This document shows, one piece after another, positions 25,278 through 32,773 of a DNA stretch of 38,521 nucleotides. This DNA is from an uncultured Oscillospiraceae bacterium. GTDB taxonomy: Bacteria > Bacillota > Clostridia > Oscillospirales > Oscillospiraceae. The translations under genes were made by a program, and so were the position numbers. The first letter of the stretch is position 1. Each line of letters opens with the position of its first letter. The DNA lies in contig CAKTQP010000018.1 in NCBI GenBank assembly GCA_934597165.1, positions 1 to 38,521 on the forward strand. Direction: 5' to 3'. The notes under the pieces were generated by a model, which worked only from the letters and a program-made list of their open reading frames with translations, was not told the DNA's origin and made no database searches.

Positions 25278-27338
25278 ATGAGCTATTCCGCTGAGAATAT
25301 CCGTAACATCTGCCTGCTGGGTCACTCCGGCGTGGGCAAAACCATGCTTGCTGAAAGTATGCTGTATCTGACTGGTGCCACTGACCGCCTGGGTAAGACC
25401 GCGGACGGCAACACAGTCTGTGACTATGATCCCGAAGAAATCAAGCGTCAGATCACCATCGCTACCGCTCTGGCTCCGGTCGAATTCGGCGGCTGCAAGA
25501 TCAACGTCCTGGACACTCCGGGCAACTTCGACTTCAATGGTGACGTCCTGGCCGCTCTACAGGTGGCTGACGCTGCCGTCATCGTCCTGCCCGCAAAGGG
25601 CGACATCTCCGTGGGTGCAGAACGCGCTTACAAGGAGATCAAGGCCCGCAACCTGCCCTGCCTGATCTACGTCTCCAAGACCGACGAAGACAACGGCGAC
25701 TTCAACGCTGTCGTGGCAAAGCTGCAGGAAAAGTTCGGCAACGCCGTCACTCCTCTGGTCATCCCCAAGTTCGACGGTGAAAAGGTCGCCGGCGTCATCG
25801 ACGTGGTGGGCAAGAAGGCTTACACCATGAACAAGAACAAGACCGTGGCAGAAGATGTCCCCGCTGACGCTGCTGATGCTGTGGAAGAATCCTACATGGC
25901 TCTGATGGAGAACGTGGCAGAGACCAGCGAAGAGCTGATGGAAAAGTTCTTCGAGGGCGAAGAATTTACCGCTGACGAAGTGGCTACCGGCCTGCGCGCA
26001 GGCGTCAAGGAAGGCTCCCTGATCCCCGTGTTCTGCGGCAGCGCTTTCTCCGGCCTGGGGACTGAAACCTTTATGAAGGCTGTCATCGACCTGGTCCCCA
26101 ACCCCACCGAAGGTCTGCCCGTGGCAGGCACCGACGCTGACGGCGAAGCCATCGAGCTGACCGTAGGCGACGGCGATACCGTGGCATTCGTGTTCAAGAC
26201 TGTCTCTGACCAGTATGGCAAGTACTCCTATGTCAAGGTCATCAACGGCCCCCTGACCGGCGACGCGCCTCTGACCAACAGCCGTACCGGCGACAGCGAA
26301 AAGATGGGCCGTATGTACATCATGCGCGGCAAGAAGTCCATCGAGGAAGTCAAGAGCATCGCTACCGGCGACATCGGCGCCATCGCAAAGATGGACAAGC
26401 TCAAGACCAACGACACCATCAGCGCTAAGGGCGTGGCTCTGAATCCCATCCCTTTCGCAGAACCCGTCTTCTCCAAAGCTATCGCTCCCAAGACTCGCGG
26501 CCAGGAAGATAAGATCGGTGTGGGCCTGAACCGTCTGAACGAAGAAGATCCCTCCTTCTCCGTCACTAACAACGCAGAGACCCATCAGATGGTCGTCGCC
26601 GGCGCAGGCGACATCCAGCTGGACGTCCTGGTCTCCAAGCTCAAGAGCCGCTTCAGCGTGGAAGCAGTCCTGGATACCGCTCGCGTGCCTTATCGTGAAA
26701 AGATCCGCAAGACTGTGGAAAAGCAGGGTAAGTTCAAGAAGCAGACCGGCGGCAGCGGCCAGTATGGCGACGTTTGGGTGCGTTTCGAACCGTGTGAAGA
26801 AGAAGAAATGGTATTCGCAGAGGAAGTTTTCGGCGGCAGCGTGCCCCGCAACTACTTCCCCGCTGTTGAAAAGGGCCTGCGTGAAGCTTGCCTGCATGGC
26901 GTCCTGGCAGGTTATCCCGTCGTGAACCTGAAGGCAGTCCTGTATGATGGCTCCTATCATCCCGTTGACTCCTCCGAAATCGCCTTCAAGACCGCAGCAC
27001 AGCTGGCTTACAAGGCCGCTCTGCCCGAAGCAAGCCCCGTCCTGATGGAACCGGTTGGCGAACTGAAGGTCACTGTGCCCGACAGCTACATGGGCGACGT
27101 CATGGGCGACCTGAACAAGCGCCGTGGCCGCGTCATGGGCATGGATCCCACCAAGGACGGCGACCAGATCATCACCGCTGAAGTTCCCATGGCTGAAATG
27201 AGCAACTACGCCATCGAACTGCGCGCTATGACCCAGAGCCGTGGCTCCTTCACCTTCCACTTCGTCCGTTACGAAGATTGTCCTCCCGCTGCACAGCAGA
27301 AGGCTATCGACGAAGCAAAGGCAATGCAGGAAGAATAA
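25278..27338 (+). CDS. elongation factor G-like GTPase (EF-G paralogue)
   Basis: A 686-residue translational GTPase with all EF-G domains: G domain, domain II, and domains III-V (VAGAGDIQLDVL; TGGSGQYGDVWVRFEP; the domain V start PVLMEPVGELKVTVP). The G domain is atypical: G1 is GHSGVGKT (15-22), G3 is DTPGNFDF (79-86), with Asn83 where EF-G has the catalytic His, and G4 is SKTD (133-136) instead of NKxD. This fits the EF-G2/FusA2-like paralogues rather than the main EF-G, which is normally next to rpsL-rpsG. The strong promoter, AAGGAG ribosome binding site and uniform preferred codons suggest high expression. The ATG at 25278 is chosen over one at 25245. Confidence 0.9.
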   Translation: MSYSAENIRNICLLGHSGVGKTMLAESMLYLTGATDRLGKTADGNTVCDYDPEEIKRQITIATALAPVEFGGCKINVLDTPGNFDFNGDVLAALQVADAAVIVLPAKGDISVGAERAYKEIKARNLPCLIYVSKTDEDNGDFNAVVAKLQEKFGNAVTPLVIPKFDGEKVAGVIDVVGKKAYTMNKNKTVAEDVPADAADAVEESYMALMENVAETSEELMEKFFEGEEFTADEVATGLRAGVKEGSLIPVFCGSAFSGLGTETFMKAVIDLVPNPTEGLPVAGTDADGEAIELTVGDGDTVAFVFKTVSDQYGKYSYVKVINGPLTGDAPLTNSRTGDSEKMGRMYIMRGKKSIEEVKSIATGDIGAIAKMDKLKTNDTISAKGVALNPIPFAEPVFSKAIAPKTRGQEDKIGVGLNRLNEEDPSFSVTNNAETHQMVVAGAGDIQLDVLVSKLKSRFSVEAVLDTARVPYREKIRKTVEKQGKFKKQTGGSGQYGDVWVRFEPCEEEEMVFAEEVFGGSVPRNYFPAVEKGLREACLHGVLAGYPVVNLKAVLYDGSYHPVDSSEIAFKTAAQLAYKAALPEASPVLMEPVGELKVTVPDSYMGDVMGDLNKRRGRVMGMDPTKDGDQIITAEVPMAEMSNYAIELRAMTQSRGSFTFHFVRYEDCPPAAQQKAIDEAKAMQEE

Positions 27339-27356
27339 GTTCATTCTGACAATCAC

Positions 27357-27391
27357 AAAGCGGTGTGGCATCTGCCACACCGCTTTTCTTT
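27357..27391 (+). terminator. terminator of the EF-G-like gene
   Basis: 13-bp perfect stem (27357-27369 with 27374-27386), ATCT loop, followed by TCTTTC. The ribosome binding site of the next gene starts about ten bases further on. Confidence 0.85.
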
Positions 27392-27407
27392 CGGGAAAGG
27401 AGAAACG

Positions 27408-27885
27408 ATGTTCCCAGCAATGAGAAGATGGAAGCAGCAGCTGACTCAGCAGGAGTGCGTGGAGGTGCTGAAACAGGAACCCCGCGGCGTGTTGTCCCTG
27501 ATGGGGGAGGACGGGTATCCTTACGGGCTGCCCATTCAGTTATTGGTACTGCGAGGCGGACGGAAAGATCTACTTCCACGGCGCCAAGAGCGGGCACAAA
27601 ATTGACGCCATCCAGCGCTGCGACAAGGCGTCCTTCTGCGTATACGACCAGGGGTTCCGACGGGAAGGGGAATGGGCGCTAAATATCAAGAGCGTCATCG
27701 TCTTCGGCCGTATCCAGAAGGTGGAGGATGTGCAAAAAACCGAGGAAATTTGCAGAAACCTCTGTGCCAAATTCACTGACGACCCGACCTACGCCCAACA
27801 GGAATGGGAGAAGTCCGGCGCGCACACCCTCTGCCTGGCGCTGACGCCGGAGCACATGACCGGAAAGCTGGTCAACGAGTCCTGA
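27408..27885 (+). pseudogene. pyridoxamine 5'-phosphate oxidase-like (FMN split-barrel) protein, frameshifted
   Basis: The reading frame from the ATG at 27408 (AAAGGAG six bases upstream) gives a typical N-terminus, with QQECVEVLKQEPRGVLSLMG and GYPYGLPI. It then shifts: four bases (CAGT, 27537-27540) stand where one codon is expected, and from TAT at 27541 the next frame continues smoothly with YWYCEADGKIYFHGAKSGHK and runs to the TGA at 27883-27885. Read together, the two parts give about 158 residues, the normal length of this NimA/PPOX-like flavin-binding family. Left unrepaired, the first frame stops at 27605. No slippery heptamer is visible. A one-base insertion, real or from sequencing, is the simplest reading. 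Confidence 0.85.
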
Positions 27886-27909
27886 TGTGGACATCTTTGC
27901 GCAAAAATC

Positions 27910-27938
27910 TTTACAAAAAAGCGAATGGCTGACATAAT
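27910..27938 (+). promoter_or_regulatory. promoter of the tRNA methyltransferase operon
   Basis: TTTACA (27910-27915), 17-bp spacer, CATAAT (27933-27938), 27 bp before the methyltransferase ATG. Confidence 0.6.
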
Positions 27939-27964
27939 GGGAGCAACGAAAGGGGGCGTGTCAT

Positions 27965-28678
27965 ATGGTTCAATGGGACAGCGTGGAGCAGTTGGAGCAG
28001 TATCAGCTGCACCAGCGGGAGGACTTGCCCAAGCTGGGCACCGATTCCAAGCTGTTGGCGCAGTTTGCCACTCTCCACCGGCGGGAGAAGGTCTTCGACC
28101 TGGGCTGCGGCGTGGGGGTGCTGGGGGTGCTGCTGGCACAGCGGCAGCAGGAGCTGACCCTGGACGGCATCGACATCGTGCCGGACTCGGCGGAGCTGGC
28201 TGCCTGCAACCTGACTGCCAACGGCCTGACCGGCACCATCCACCAGGGTGACCTGAACGACTACCGCCAGTGGGCACCCCGTCCCGGCGGGTACGACTTG
28301 GTCATCTCCAACCCGCCCTATTTCGCTCCCAACACCGGCAAGACCGCCGAAGGTGCCCGGAAGACCGCTCGCAGCGAGGAAGCGTGTACGGTGGAGGGGT
28401 TGTGTGCGGCCGCTGGCTGGCTGCTCCACACGGGGGGACGCTTTGCACTCTGTTATCGTGCAGAGCGGCTGGCGGCCCTGTTTTCCGCCTTAGAGCGCAG
28501 CGGGATAGCACCCAAGCGGCTCCAGCTGGTGCAGCATTCTCCCACCCATCCGCCTAAGATCGTCCTGGTGGAAGGGGTGCGGATGGGACGGCCGGGGCTG
28601 AAGGTTTTGCCGACCCTGTTCGTCAACGAATTTAACGCGCAATGGAGAAAGGAGATCACCCATGAAACTGCTCTTTAA
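27965..28678 (+). CDS. tRNA1(Val) A37 N6-methyltransferase-like (TrmN6/YfiC family)
   Basis: A 237-residue SAM-dependent methyltransferase. Motif I, FDLGCGVGVLG, is at 44-54 and the NPPY catalytic motif of amino-group methyltransferases is at 116-119 (SNPPYF). Together with the N-terminal length and the later HSPTHPPKIVLVEG, this matches the TrmN6/YfiC family that methylates A37 of tRNA1(Val). AAAGGGGG precedes the ATG. Its last 17 bases overlap the next gene, and rsmI follows, so three genes form an operon with RNA modification at both ends. Another RNA or protein substrate cannot be excluded. Confidence 0.88.
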   Translation: MVQWDSVEQLEQYQLHQREDLPKLGTDSKLLAQFATLHRREKVFDLGCGVGVLGVLLAQRQQELTLDGIDIVPDSAELAACNLTANGLTGTIHQGDLNDYRQWAPRPGGYDLVISNPPYFAPNTGKTAEGARKTARSEEACTVEGLCAAAGWLLHTGGRFALCYRAERLAALFSALERSGIAPKRLQLVQHSPTHPPKIVLVEGVRMGRPGLKVLPTLFVNEFNAQWRKEITHETAL

Positions 28679-29132
28679 ACAGCGCTTTTTTTCCTGGTTC
28701 GACAGCTATGACATCTATGACGAGACCGGCGCCACCGTCTACACCGTGGAGGGCAAGCTCTCCTTCGGCCACCATCTGGAGATCCACGACGCCCTGGGCA
28801 ACGCCATCGCCACTTTGCAAGAAAAGGTGCTGACCCTGCTGCCCAAGTTTGAGATCTACCTGGGCGATACTTATGTGGGCTGCATCCGGAAGGAATTTAC
28901 CTTCCTCCGGCCTAAGTTCACCCTGGACTGCAACGGCTGGTATGTGGAAGGGCAGTTCATGGAGTGGGACTACCGGATTCTGGACGGCAGCGGCCGGCTG
29001 GTAGCCACTATCACCAAGGAGCTCTTGCACTGGACGGACACCTATGTGATCGACGTGGAGCGTCCGGAGGACGCGCTGCTGGCACTGATGGTGGTGCTGG
29101 CCATCGACGCGGAAAAATGCTCGCGGGATTGA
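28662..29132 (+). CDS. LURP-one-related/YxjI-like protein
   Basis: A 156-residue soluble protein. The pattern of repeated short beta strands, starting MKLLFKQRFFSWFDSYDIYD and continuing with EGKLSFGHHLEI and the WDYRILDGSGRLVATITKE stretch, fits the Tubby-like beta-barrel of the LURP-one-related family (B. subtilis YxjI). The biochemical role of bacterial members is not known. AAAGGAG lies eight bases before the ATG, inside the end of the upstream methyltransferase gene, so the two are coupled. Confidence 0.82.
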   Translation: MKLLFKQRFFSWFDSYDIYDETGATVYTVEGKLSFGHHLEIHDALGNAIATLQEKVLTLLPKFEIYLGDTYVGCIRKEFTFLRPKFTLDCNGWYVEGQFMEWDYRILDGSGRLVATITKELLHWTDTYVIDVERPEDALLALMVVLAIDAEKCSRD

Positions 29133-29149
29133 GAAAGGGCGTGTGAGTT

Positions 29150-29983
29150 TTGGCAGGAACCTTATATCTGGTACCCACCCCCATCGGCAACCTGGGCGAC
29201 CTGTCCCAGCGGATCGTGGACACCCTGGCGGAGGTGGATTTCATCGCCGCGGAGGATACGAGAGTCTCGGTGAAGATTTTGAATCATTTGGGCATCAAAA
29301 AACCAATGGTCAGTTATTACCGTCACAACACGGAAAACAGCGGAGAGGCCATTTTAGGGCGTCTCATGGCGGGTGAGAGCTGTGCCCTGGTGACAGACGC
29401 CGGTACACCGGCCATCAGCGACCCCGGTGAACTGCTGGTGCAGAGCTGTGCCCAGGCGGATATTCCCGTGGTGGCCATCCCTGGCCCCTGTGCCCTCATC
29501 ACCGCCCTGGCGGTGTCCGGGCTGCCCACTGGTCGCTTCACCTTTGAGGGCTTTTTGGCCATGAACAAGAAGAACCGCCGTGCCCATTTGCAGTCCCTGG
29601 CGGCGGAGGAGCGCACGATGATCTTCTACGAAGCCCCCCACAAGCTGCCCGCCACCCTGGCAGACCTGCGAGAGGCTTTTGGTGCAGACCGGCGCATCTC
29701 CCTCTGTCGGGAGCTGACCAAGCTCCACGAGGAGGTGCGGCGCACCTCCCTGGGGGAGGCAGTGGACTACTATGACGCCAACCCGCCTAAGGGCGAGTTC
29801 GTTTTGGTCGTGGAAGGCGCGCCCCACCAGGAGCCGGAGCGGGTGACCCTGGAAGCGGGGGTGGAACGGATGGTGCAGCTGATGGAAGCGGAAGGACTGT
29901 CTCGGAAGGAAGCGGCCAAGCGTGTGGCAGCGGAGACGGGACTGGGTAAGAATGAGCTGTATCAAAAAAGTCTGGTAAATTGA
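29150..29983 (+). CDS. rsmI: 16S rRNA (cytidine-1402-2'-O)-methyltransferase
   Basis: Methylates the ribose of C1402 in the ribosomal decoding centre. The 277-residue protein starts GTLYLVPTPIGNLGDLS, followed by AAEDTRV, VTDAGTPAISDPG and IPGPCALITALAVSGLP, the standard RsmI motifs of this tetrapyrrole-methylase-fold family. The C-terminal helical part ends GLGKNELYQKSL. The start is TTG at 29150, because an in-frame stop lies two codons upstream and no ATG is available; AAAGGG is about ten bases away. It is the last gene of the operon, 17 bp after the LURP-one-like gene. Confidence 0.95.
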   Translation: MAGTLYLVPTPIGNLGDLSQRIVDTLAEVDFIAAEDTRVSVKILNHLGIKKPMVSYYRHNTENSGEAILGRLMAGESCALVTDAGTPAISDPGELLVQSCAQADIPVVAIPGPCALITALAVSGLPTGRFTFEGFLAMNKKNRRAHLQSLAAEERTMIFYEAPHKLPATLADLREAFGADRRISLCRELTKLHEEVRRTSLGEAVDYYDANPPKGEFVLVVEGAPHQEPERVTLEAGVERMVQLMEAEGLSRKEAAKRVAAETGLGKNELYQKSLVN

Positions 29984-29994
29984 GCATGAAATCA

Positions 29995-30018
29995 GAGTGC
30001 TTGCATTTTCGAGAATGA
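29995..30018 (+). repeat. degenerate copy of the dispersed palindrome
   Basis: The sequence GCTTGCATTTTCGAGAATGAT matches the right half of copy 1 (10833-10851) with few mismatches, 12 bp past the rsmI stop. The left arm has decayed (CAGAG), so no full hairpin forms, and the 17-nt block is missing. Confidence 0.45.
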
Positions 30019-30020
30019 TA

Positions 30021-30060
30021 AAAAAACGCCGTCTGTTGCAAAAACAGGCGGCGTTTTGGT
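30021..30060. terminator. bidirectional terminator between rsmI and the AbrB-like gene
   Basis: 15-bp stem with one G-T pair (30023-30037 with 30043-30057). The minus-strand flank is T-rich (TTTTTTATC), ending the AbrB-like gene; on the plus strand the stem itself ends in TTTT followed by GGTTTG. Confidence 0.8.
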
Positions 30061-30096
30061 TTGTGTCATGTAAAAATTGTAAGATAGCCTTTGTGC

Positions 30097-30339
30097 TTAA
30101 AGCTCCTGGAGCTGCTGCAGGCAAGCGCTGCAGATGTTCTTATCCTTGTAGTGGATGATGTCCTTTGCATCACCGCAGAAAATGCAGGAGGGCTGATACT
30201 TCTTCAGGATAATGGAAGAACCATCAACATAGATCTCCAGCGCGTCTTTCTCAACGATGTCGAGCGTTCTGCGCAGTTCAATAGGAAGGACGATGCGTCC
30301 CAATTCGTCAACTTTACGAACGATACCGGTCGATTTCAT
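30097..30339 (-). CDS. AbrB/SpoVT-type DNA-binding regulator with C-terminal Cys4 motif
   Basis: An 80-residue transcription factor. Residues 1-47 form the AbrB swapped-hairpin fold, with STGIVRKVDELGRIVLPIEL as the signature. The C-terminal part has two CxxC pairs, Cys52/Cys55 and Cys70/Cys73 (CIFCG ... ICSAC), likely a zinc-binding knuckle; classical AbrB and SpoVT lack this. The ATG at 30339 follows AAAGGAG by eight bases; a start nine codons earlier is rejected because it would run through that site. It is divergent from spmA. A role in transition-state or sporulation control is plausible from family and neighbour, but is inference. Confidence 0.92.
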   Translation of the reverse strand: MKSTGIVRKVDELGRIVLPIELRRTLDIVEKDALEIYVDGSSIILKKYQPSCIFCGDAKDIIHYKDKNICSACLQQLQEL

Positions 30340-30418
30340 AAGGGGGCTCCTTTCTTTATATAACAAACCCTCACAGCAGAGAAGAGTGTGTGTGATTTAG
30401 ATTTTTCTGCTATGTGTG

Positions 30419-30450
30419 TGGATAGGGTTTGCATGAAACAAACATAAAAT
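30419..30450 (+). promoter_or_regulatory. spmA: candidate sporulation-sigma promoter of spmAB
   Basis: TGGATA (30419-30424), 18-bp spacer, CATAAAAT (30443-30450). The -10 fits the sigma-E consensus CATAnnnT, and the -35 fits ATA/TGnATA of sigma-E or sigma-G. It lies 70 bp before spmA. B. subtilis spmAB is, to my knowledge, sigma-E dependent. Confidence 0.5.
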
Positions 30451-30520
30451 TTTCCCGCCCAATGGGCATACCTCCTCCCCCTGCCTCATAAGGGTGAAAG
30501 CGATAAGGGGGATGGTTTTG

Positions 30521-31096
30521 ATGGCGATGACGGTGTTATGGACGGTCATGGTGACGGCTAGCCTGGTGTTCGGACTGGCCACCGGTCGGATGCCACAGGT
30601 GTCCGCTGCGGCCACGGAGGGGGCGGCGGCTGCCATTCAGCTCTGCCTGTCCATGGCGGGGGTGCTGTGCCTGTGGTGCGGGGTCATGGAAGTGATGAAA
30701 CGGTGCGGTCTGCTCAGCGGATTGGAGCGGATGCTGCGACCGTTGTTGGGTCGGCTCTTTCCGGAGGCAGCACGCCAACCGGAGACCATGGAGAAGATCG
30801 CCGCCAACGTGTCCGCCAATCTCCTGGGGCTGGGCAACGCGGCGACGCCCCTGGGCATCCAAGCGGTACGTCGGATGAAACAGGGGAGCGGCGGCACGGC
30901 CACCGATGAGATGTGTCTCTTTATCGTCTGCAACACCGCCTCCATCCAGCTCATCCCCACCACCGTCGCGGCAGTGCGCAGTGGGGCAGGGTGCAGCACA
31001 CCCTTTGACATTCTGCCTGCGGTGTGGCTGGCGTCTGTCCTGTCGGTAACGGCTGGCATCTGTGCAGCCAAGCTGCTCCGACGGGTGTGGAGGTGA
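30521..31096 (+). CDS. spmA: spore maturation protein A
   Basis: A 191-residue membrane protein required for dehydration of the spore core. The family hallmark NLLGLGNAATPLGIQAV is in the middle, followed by NTASIQLIPTTVAAVR. Both are nearly the same in B. subtilis SpmA, which has about the same length. Several hydrophobic helices are visible. The start is a choice: ATG at 30521 has AAGGGGG about nine bases upstream, whereas GTG at 30494 has no ribosome binding site. spmB follows after six bases, and its ribosome binding site overlaps the spmA stop, so the genes are co-translated. Confidence 0.93.
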   Translation: MAMTVLWTVMVTASLVFGLATGRMPQVSAAATEGAAAAIQLCLSMAGVLCLWCGVMEVMKRCGLLSGLERMLRPLLGRLFPEAARQPETMEKIAANVSANLLGLGNAATPLGIQAVRRMKQGSGGTATDEMCLFIVCNTASIQLIPTTVAAVRSGAGCSTPFDILPAVWLASVLSVTAGICAAKLLRRVWR

Positions 31097-31102
31097 AGGG
31101 AA

Positions 31103-31627
31103 GTGACGTTGTTTTTTGCTCTGTTGGTGCCGGGTATCTTGGCCGCTGTGGCCATCACGGGCACGGTGAAAAAAGTGGATGTGTATCAGGGTCTGGCCGA
31201 CGGCGCGATGGATGGGATGAAGATCCTCCTGCGCATCCTGCCCGCCCTGGTGGGTCTGCTGACTGCGGTGCATATGCTCCGGGCGTCCGGTCTCCTGGAC
31301 TGGCTGGCGCAGGCGCTGGCGCCGGTGCTGCATCTGCTGGGCATCCCGCCGGAGACGGTGGGGCTGCTGCTCATCCGTCCCGTCAGTGGCAGCGGCGCCC
31401 TGGGGGTGGGGTCGGAGCTCATTCAGAGTTATGGACCCGATTCCCTCATCGGCCGCACGGCAGCGGTGATGCTGGGCAGTACCGAGACCACCTTCTACAC
31501 CATCGCAGTCTACTTCGGCGCCGCTGGCATCCGGGACACCCGCTATGCCATTCCGGCAGCACTGTGCGCGGACTTGTGCGGGTTCGTGGCCGCCAGCTGG
31601 GCGGTGCGATTGTTTTTCGGCGGGTGA
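31103..31627 (+). CDS. spmB: spore maturation protein B
   Basis: A 174-residue membrane protein that works with SpmA in spore core dehydration. The stretch LLLIRPVSGSGALGV and the later GSTETTFYTIAVYFGAAGI are SpmB/nucleoside-gate (Gate domain) signatures. It starts with GTG, with GGAGG nine bases upstream. The length matches the Bacillus protein (about 178). A birA promoter begins two bases after its stop, so no terminator separates them. Confidence 0.94.
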   Translation: MTLFFALLVPGILAAVAITGTVKKVDVYQGLADGAMDGMKILLRILPALVGLLTAVHMLRASGLLDWLAQALAPVLHLLGIPPETVGLLLIRPVSGSGALGVGSELIQSYGPDSLIGRTAAVMLGSTETTFYTIAVYFGAAGIRDTRYAIPAALCADLCGFVAASWAVRLFFGG

Positions 31628-31628
31628 A

Positions 31629-31657
31629 TTGCCAATCCTGCGCGTCCATGCTAGAAT
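31629..31657 (+). promoter_or_regulatory. birA: birA promoter
   Basis: TTGCCA (31629-31634), 17-bp spacer, TAGAAT (31652-31657), immediately after the spmB stop. Confidence 0.7.
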
Positions 31658-31702
31658 AGGACAGCATCAAAATCTGTCACGCTAGAGAGGATGGGACACG
31701 CA

Positions 31703-32692
31703 ATGGGAAAACAAGAAATACTCGCCATGCTGAAACAGCAACAGGACTACCTGTCCGGTGAGGTCATCAGTCAACAGTTGGGGGTCAGCCGAGCGGCGGT
31801 GAACAAGGCCATCAACGGCCTGCGCCAGGACGGATACCACATCGAATCCGCTACCCGGAAGGGGTACCGGCTGGTCACCTCGCCTGACCTGGTCACAGAG
31901 GGAGAGATCCGACCTTATCTGCATACGGAGCAGTTGGGGAACCGGCTGATCTGTTTCCAGGAGGTGGACTCCACCAACAACTATCTGAAGCGGGAGAGCC
32001 ACAACCTGCCCTCCGGCACAGTGGCGGTGGCGAACTGCCAGACCGGCGGCCGTGGTCGCTTGGGCCGGGAATTTCACTCTCCCCAGGACAAGGGCATCTA
32101 CCTGAGTGTTCTCCTGAAGCCGACAGTGGAGCCGGCACAGGCACTGAACCTGACGGCGTATATCGCCGTGGCGGTATGTGAAGGGGTGGAGCGTGCGACG
32201 GGTCTGCACTTGGACATCAAGTGGACCAACGACCTCCTGCTGGCCGGGAAAAAGGTCGGTGGGATACTCACCGAGATGGCCATTGAGGGGGAGTGTGGCA
32301 CGCTGGAGTATATTGTACCTGGAATTGGATTAAATGTCAATGAAGTAACAACAGATTTTCCCGAAAAAATTCAGAAAATCGCTGGTTCTTTGGCGATGGA
32401 AGTCGGTAAGCCTCTGCAACGGGGGCCGCTGGTGGCAGAAATCGTCAACAGCCTGGATCAGATGTACACCGCGTGGCTGACCGGAAAAGGGGACTATTTA
32501 GAGCGCTACCGCGCCGCCTGCATCACCCTGGGCAAGGAGGTGCAGGTGCTCCGGACAGGACGGGAGCCGAAGGTGGGGTTTGCCGAGGACATTGACGATC
32601 AGTTCGGCCTCATCGTCCGCTACCCGGACGGCACCCGCGAGACGGTGACCAGCGGGGAAGTGTCGGTGCGGGGACTGCTGGGGTATGTCTGA
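31703..32692 (+). CDS. birA: biotin-[acetyl-CoA-carboxylase] ligase / biotin operon repressor
   Basis: Attaches biotin to carboxylases and, in the bifunctional form, represses biotin genes. The 329-residue protein has an N-terminal winged helix (about 1-60, GVSRAAVNKAINGLRQDGY) and a ligase domain with the biotinyl-AMP loop GRGRLGR (116-122), KWTNDLLL from Lys173, and AGKKVGGILTE. The C-terminal SH3-like domain ends the protein. The N-terminal DNA-binding domain suggests that it also acts as a regulator. The start is uncertain: ATG 31691 directly touches the GAGAGG site, while ATG 31703 is 12 bases from it; I chose the latter. Confidence 0.94.
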   Translation: MGKQEILAMLKQQQDYLSGEVISQQLGVSRAAVNKAINGLRQDGYHIESATRKGYRLVTSPDLVTEGEIRPYLHTEQLGNRLICFQEVDSTNNYLKRESHNLPSGTVAVANCQTGGRGRLGREFHSPQDKGIYLSVLLKPTVEPAQALNLTAYIAVAVCEGVERATGLHLDIKWTNDLLLAGKKVGGILTEMAIEGECGTLEYIVPGIGLNVNEVTTDFPEKIQKIAGSLAMEVGKPLQRGPLVAEIVNSLDQMYTAWLTGKGDYLERYRAACITLGKEVQVLRTGREPKVGFAEDIDDQFGLIVRYPDGTRETVTSGEVSVRGLLGYV

Positions 32693-32727
32693 CCAGTGGT
32701 CATGTCAGTGAGATGAAAAGTCGAAAT

Positions 32728-32768
32728 AAAAAAGCAGCTGCTTTCTGTAGACAAGCAGCTGCTTTTTT
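32728..32768. terminator. bidirectional terminator between birA and the amidohydrolase
   Basis: 16-bp perfect stem (32728-32743 with 32753-32768) whose base is A6/T6, with a 9-nt loop. It works for birA on plus and for the convergent amidohydrolase on minus. Confidence 0.9.
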
Positions 32769-32773
32769 CACCC

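Noticed and set aside
25557..27380. 607-residue open frame opposite the EF-G-like gene
   Set aside because: Shadow frame caused by codon bias; the EF-G-like gene has all family motifs.
27531..27545. Programmed ribosomal frameshift in the PPOX-like gene
   Set aside because: No X XXY YYZ slippery heptamer, internal Shine-Dalgarno or downstream stem was found; a simple insertion explains it better.
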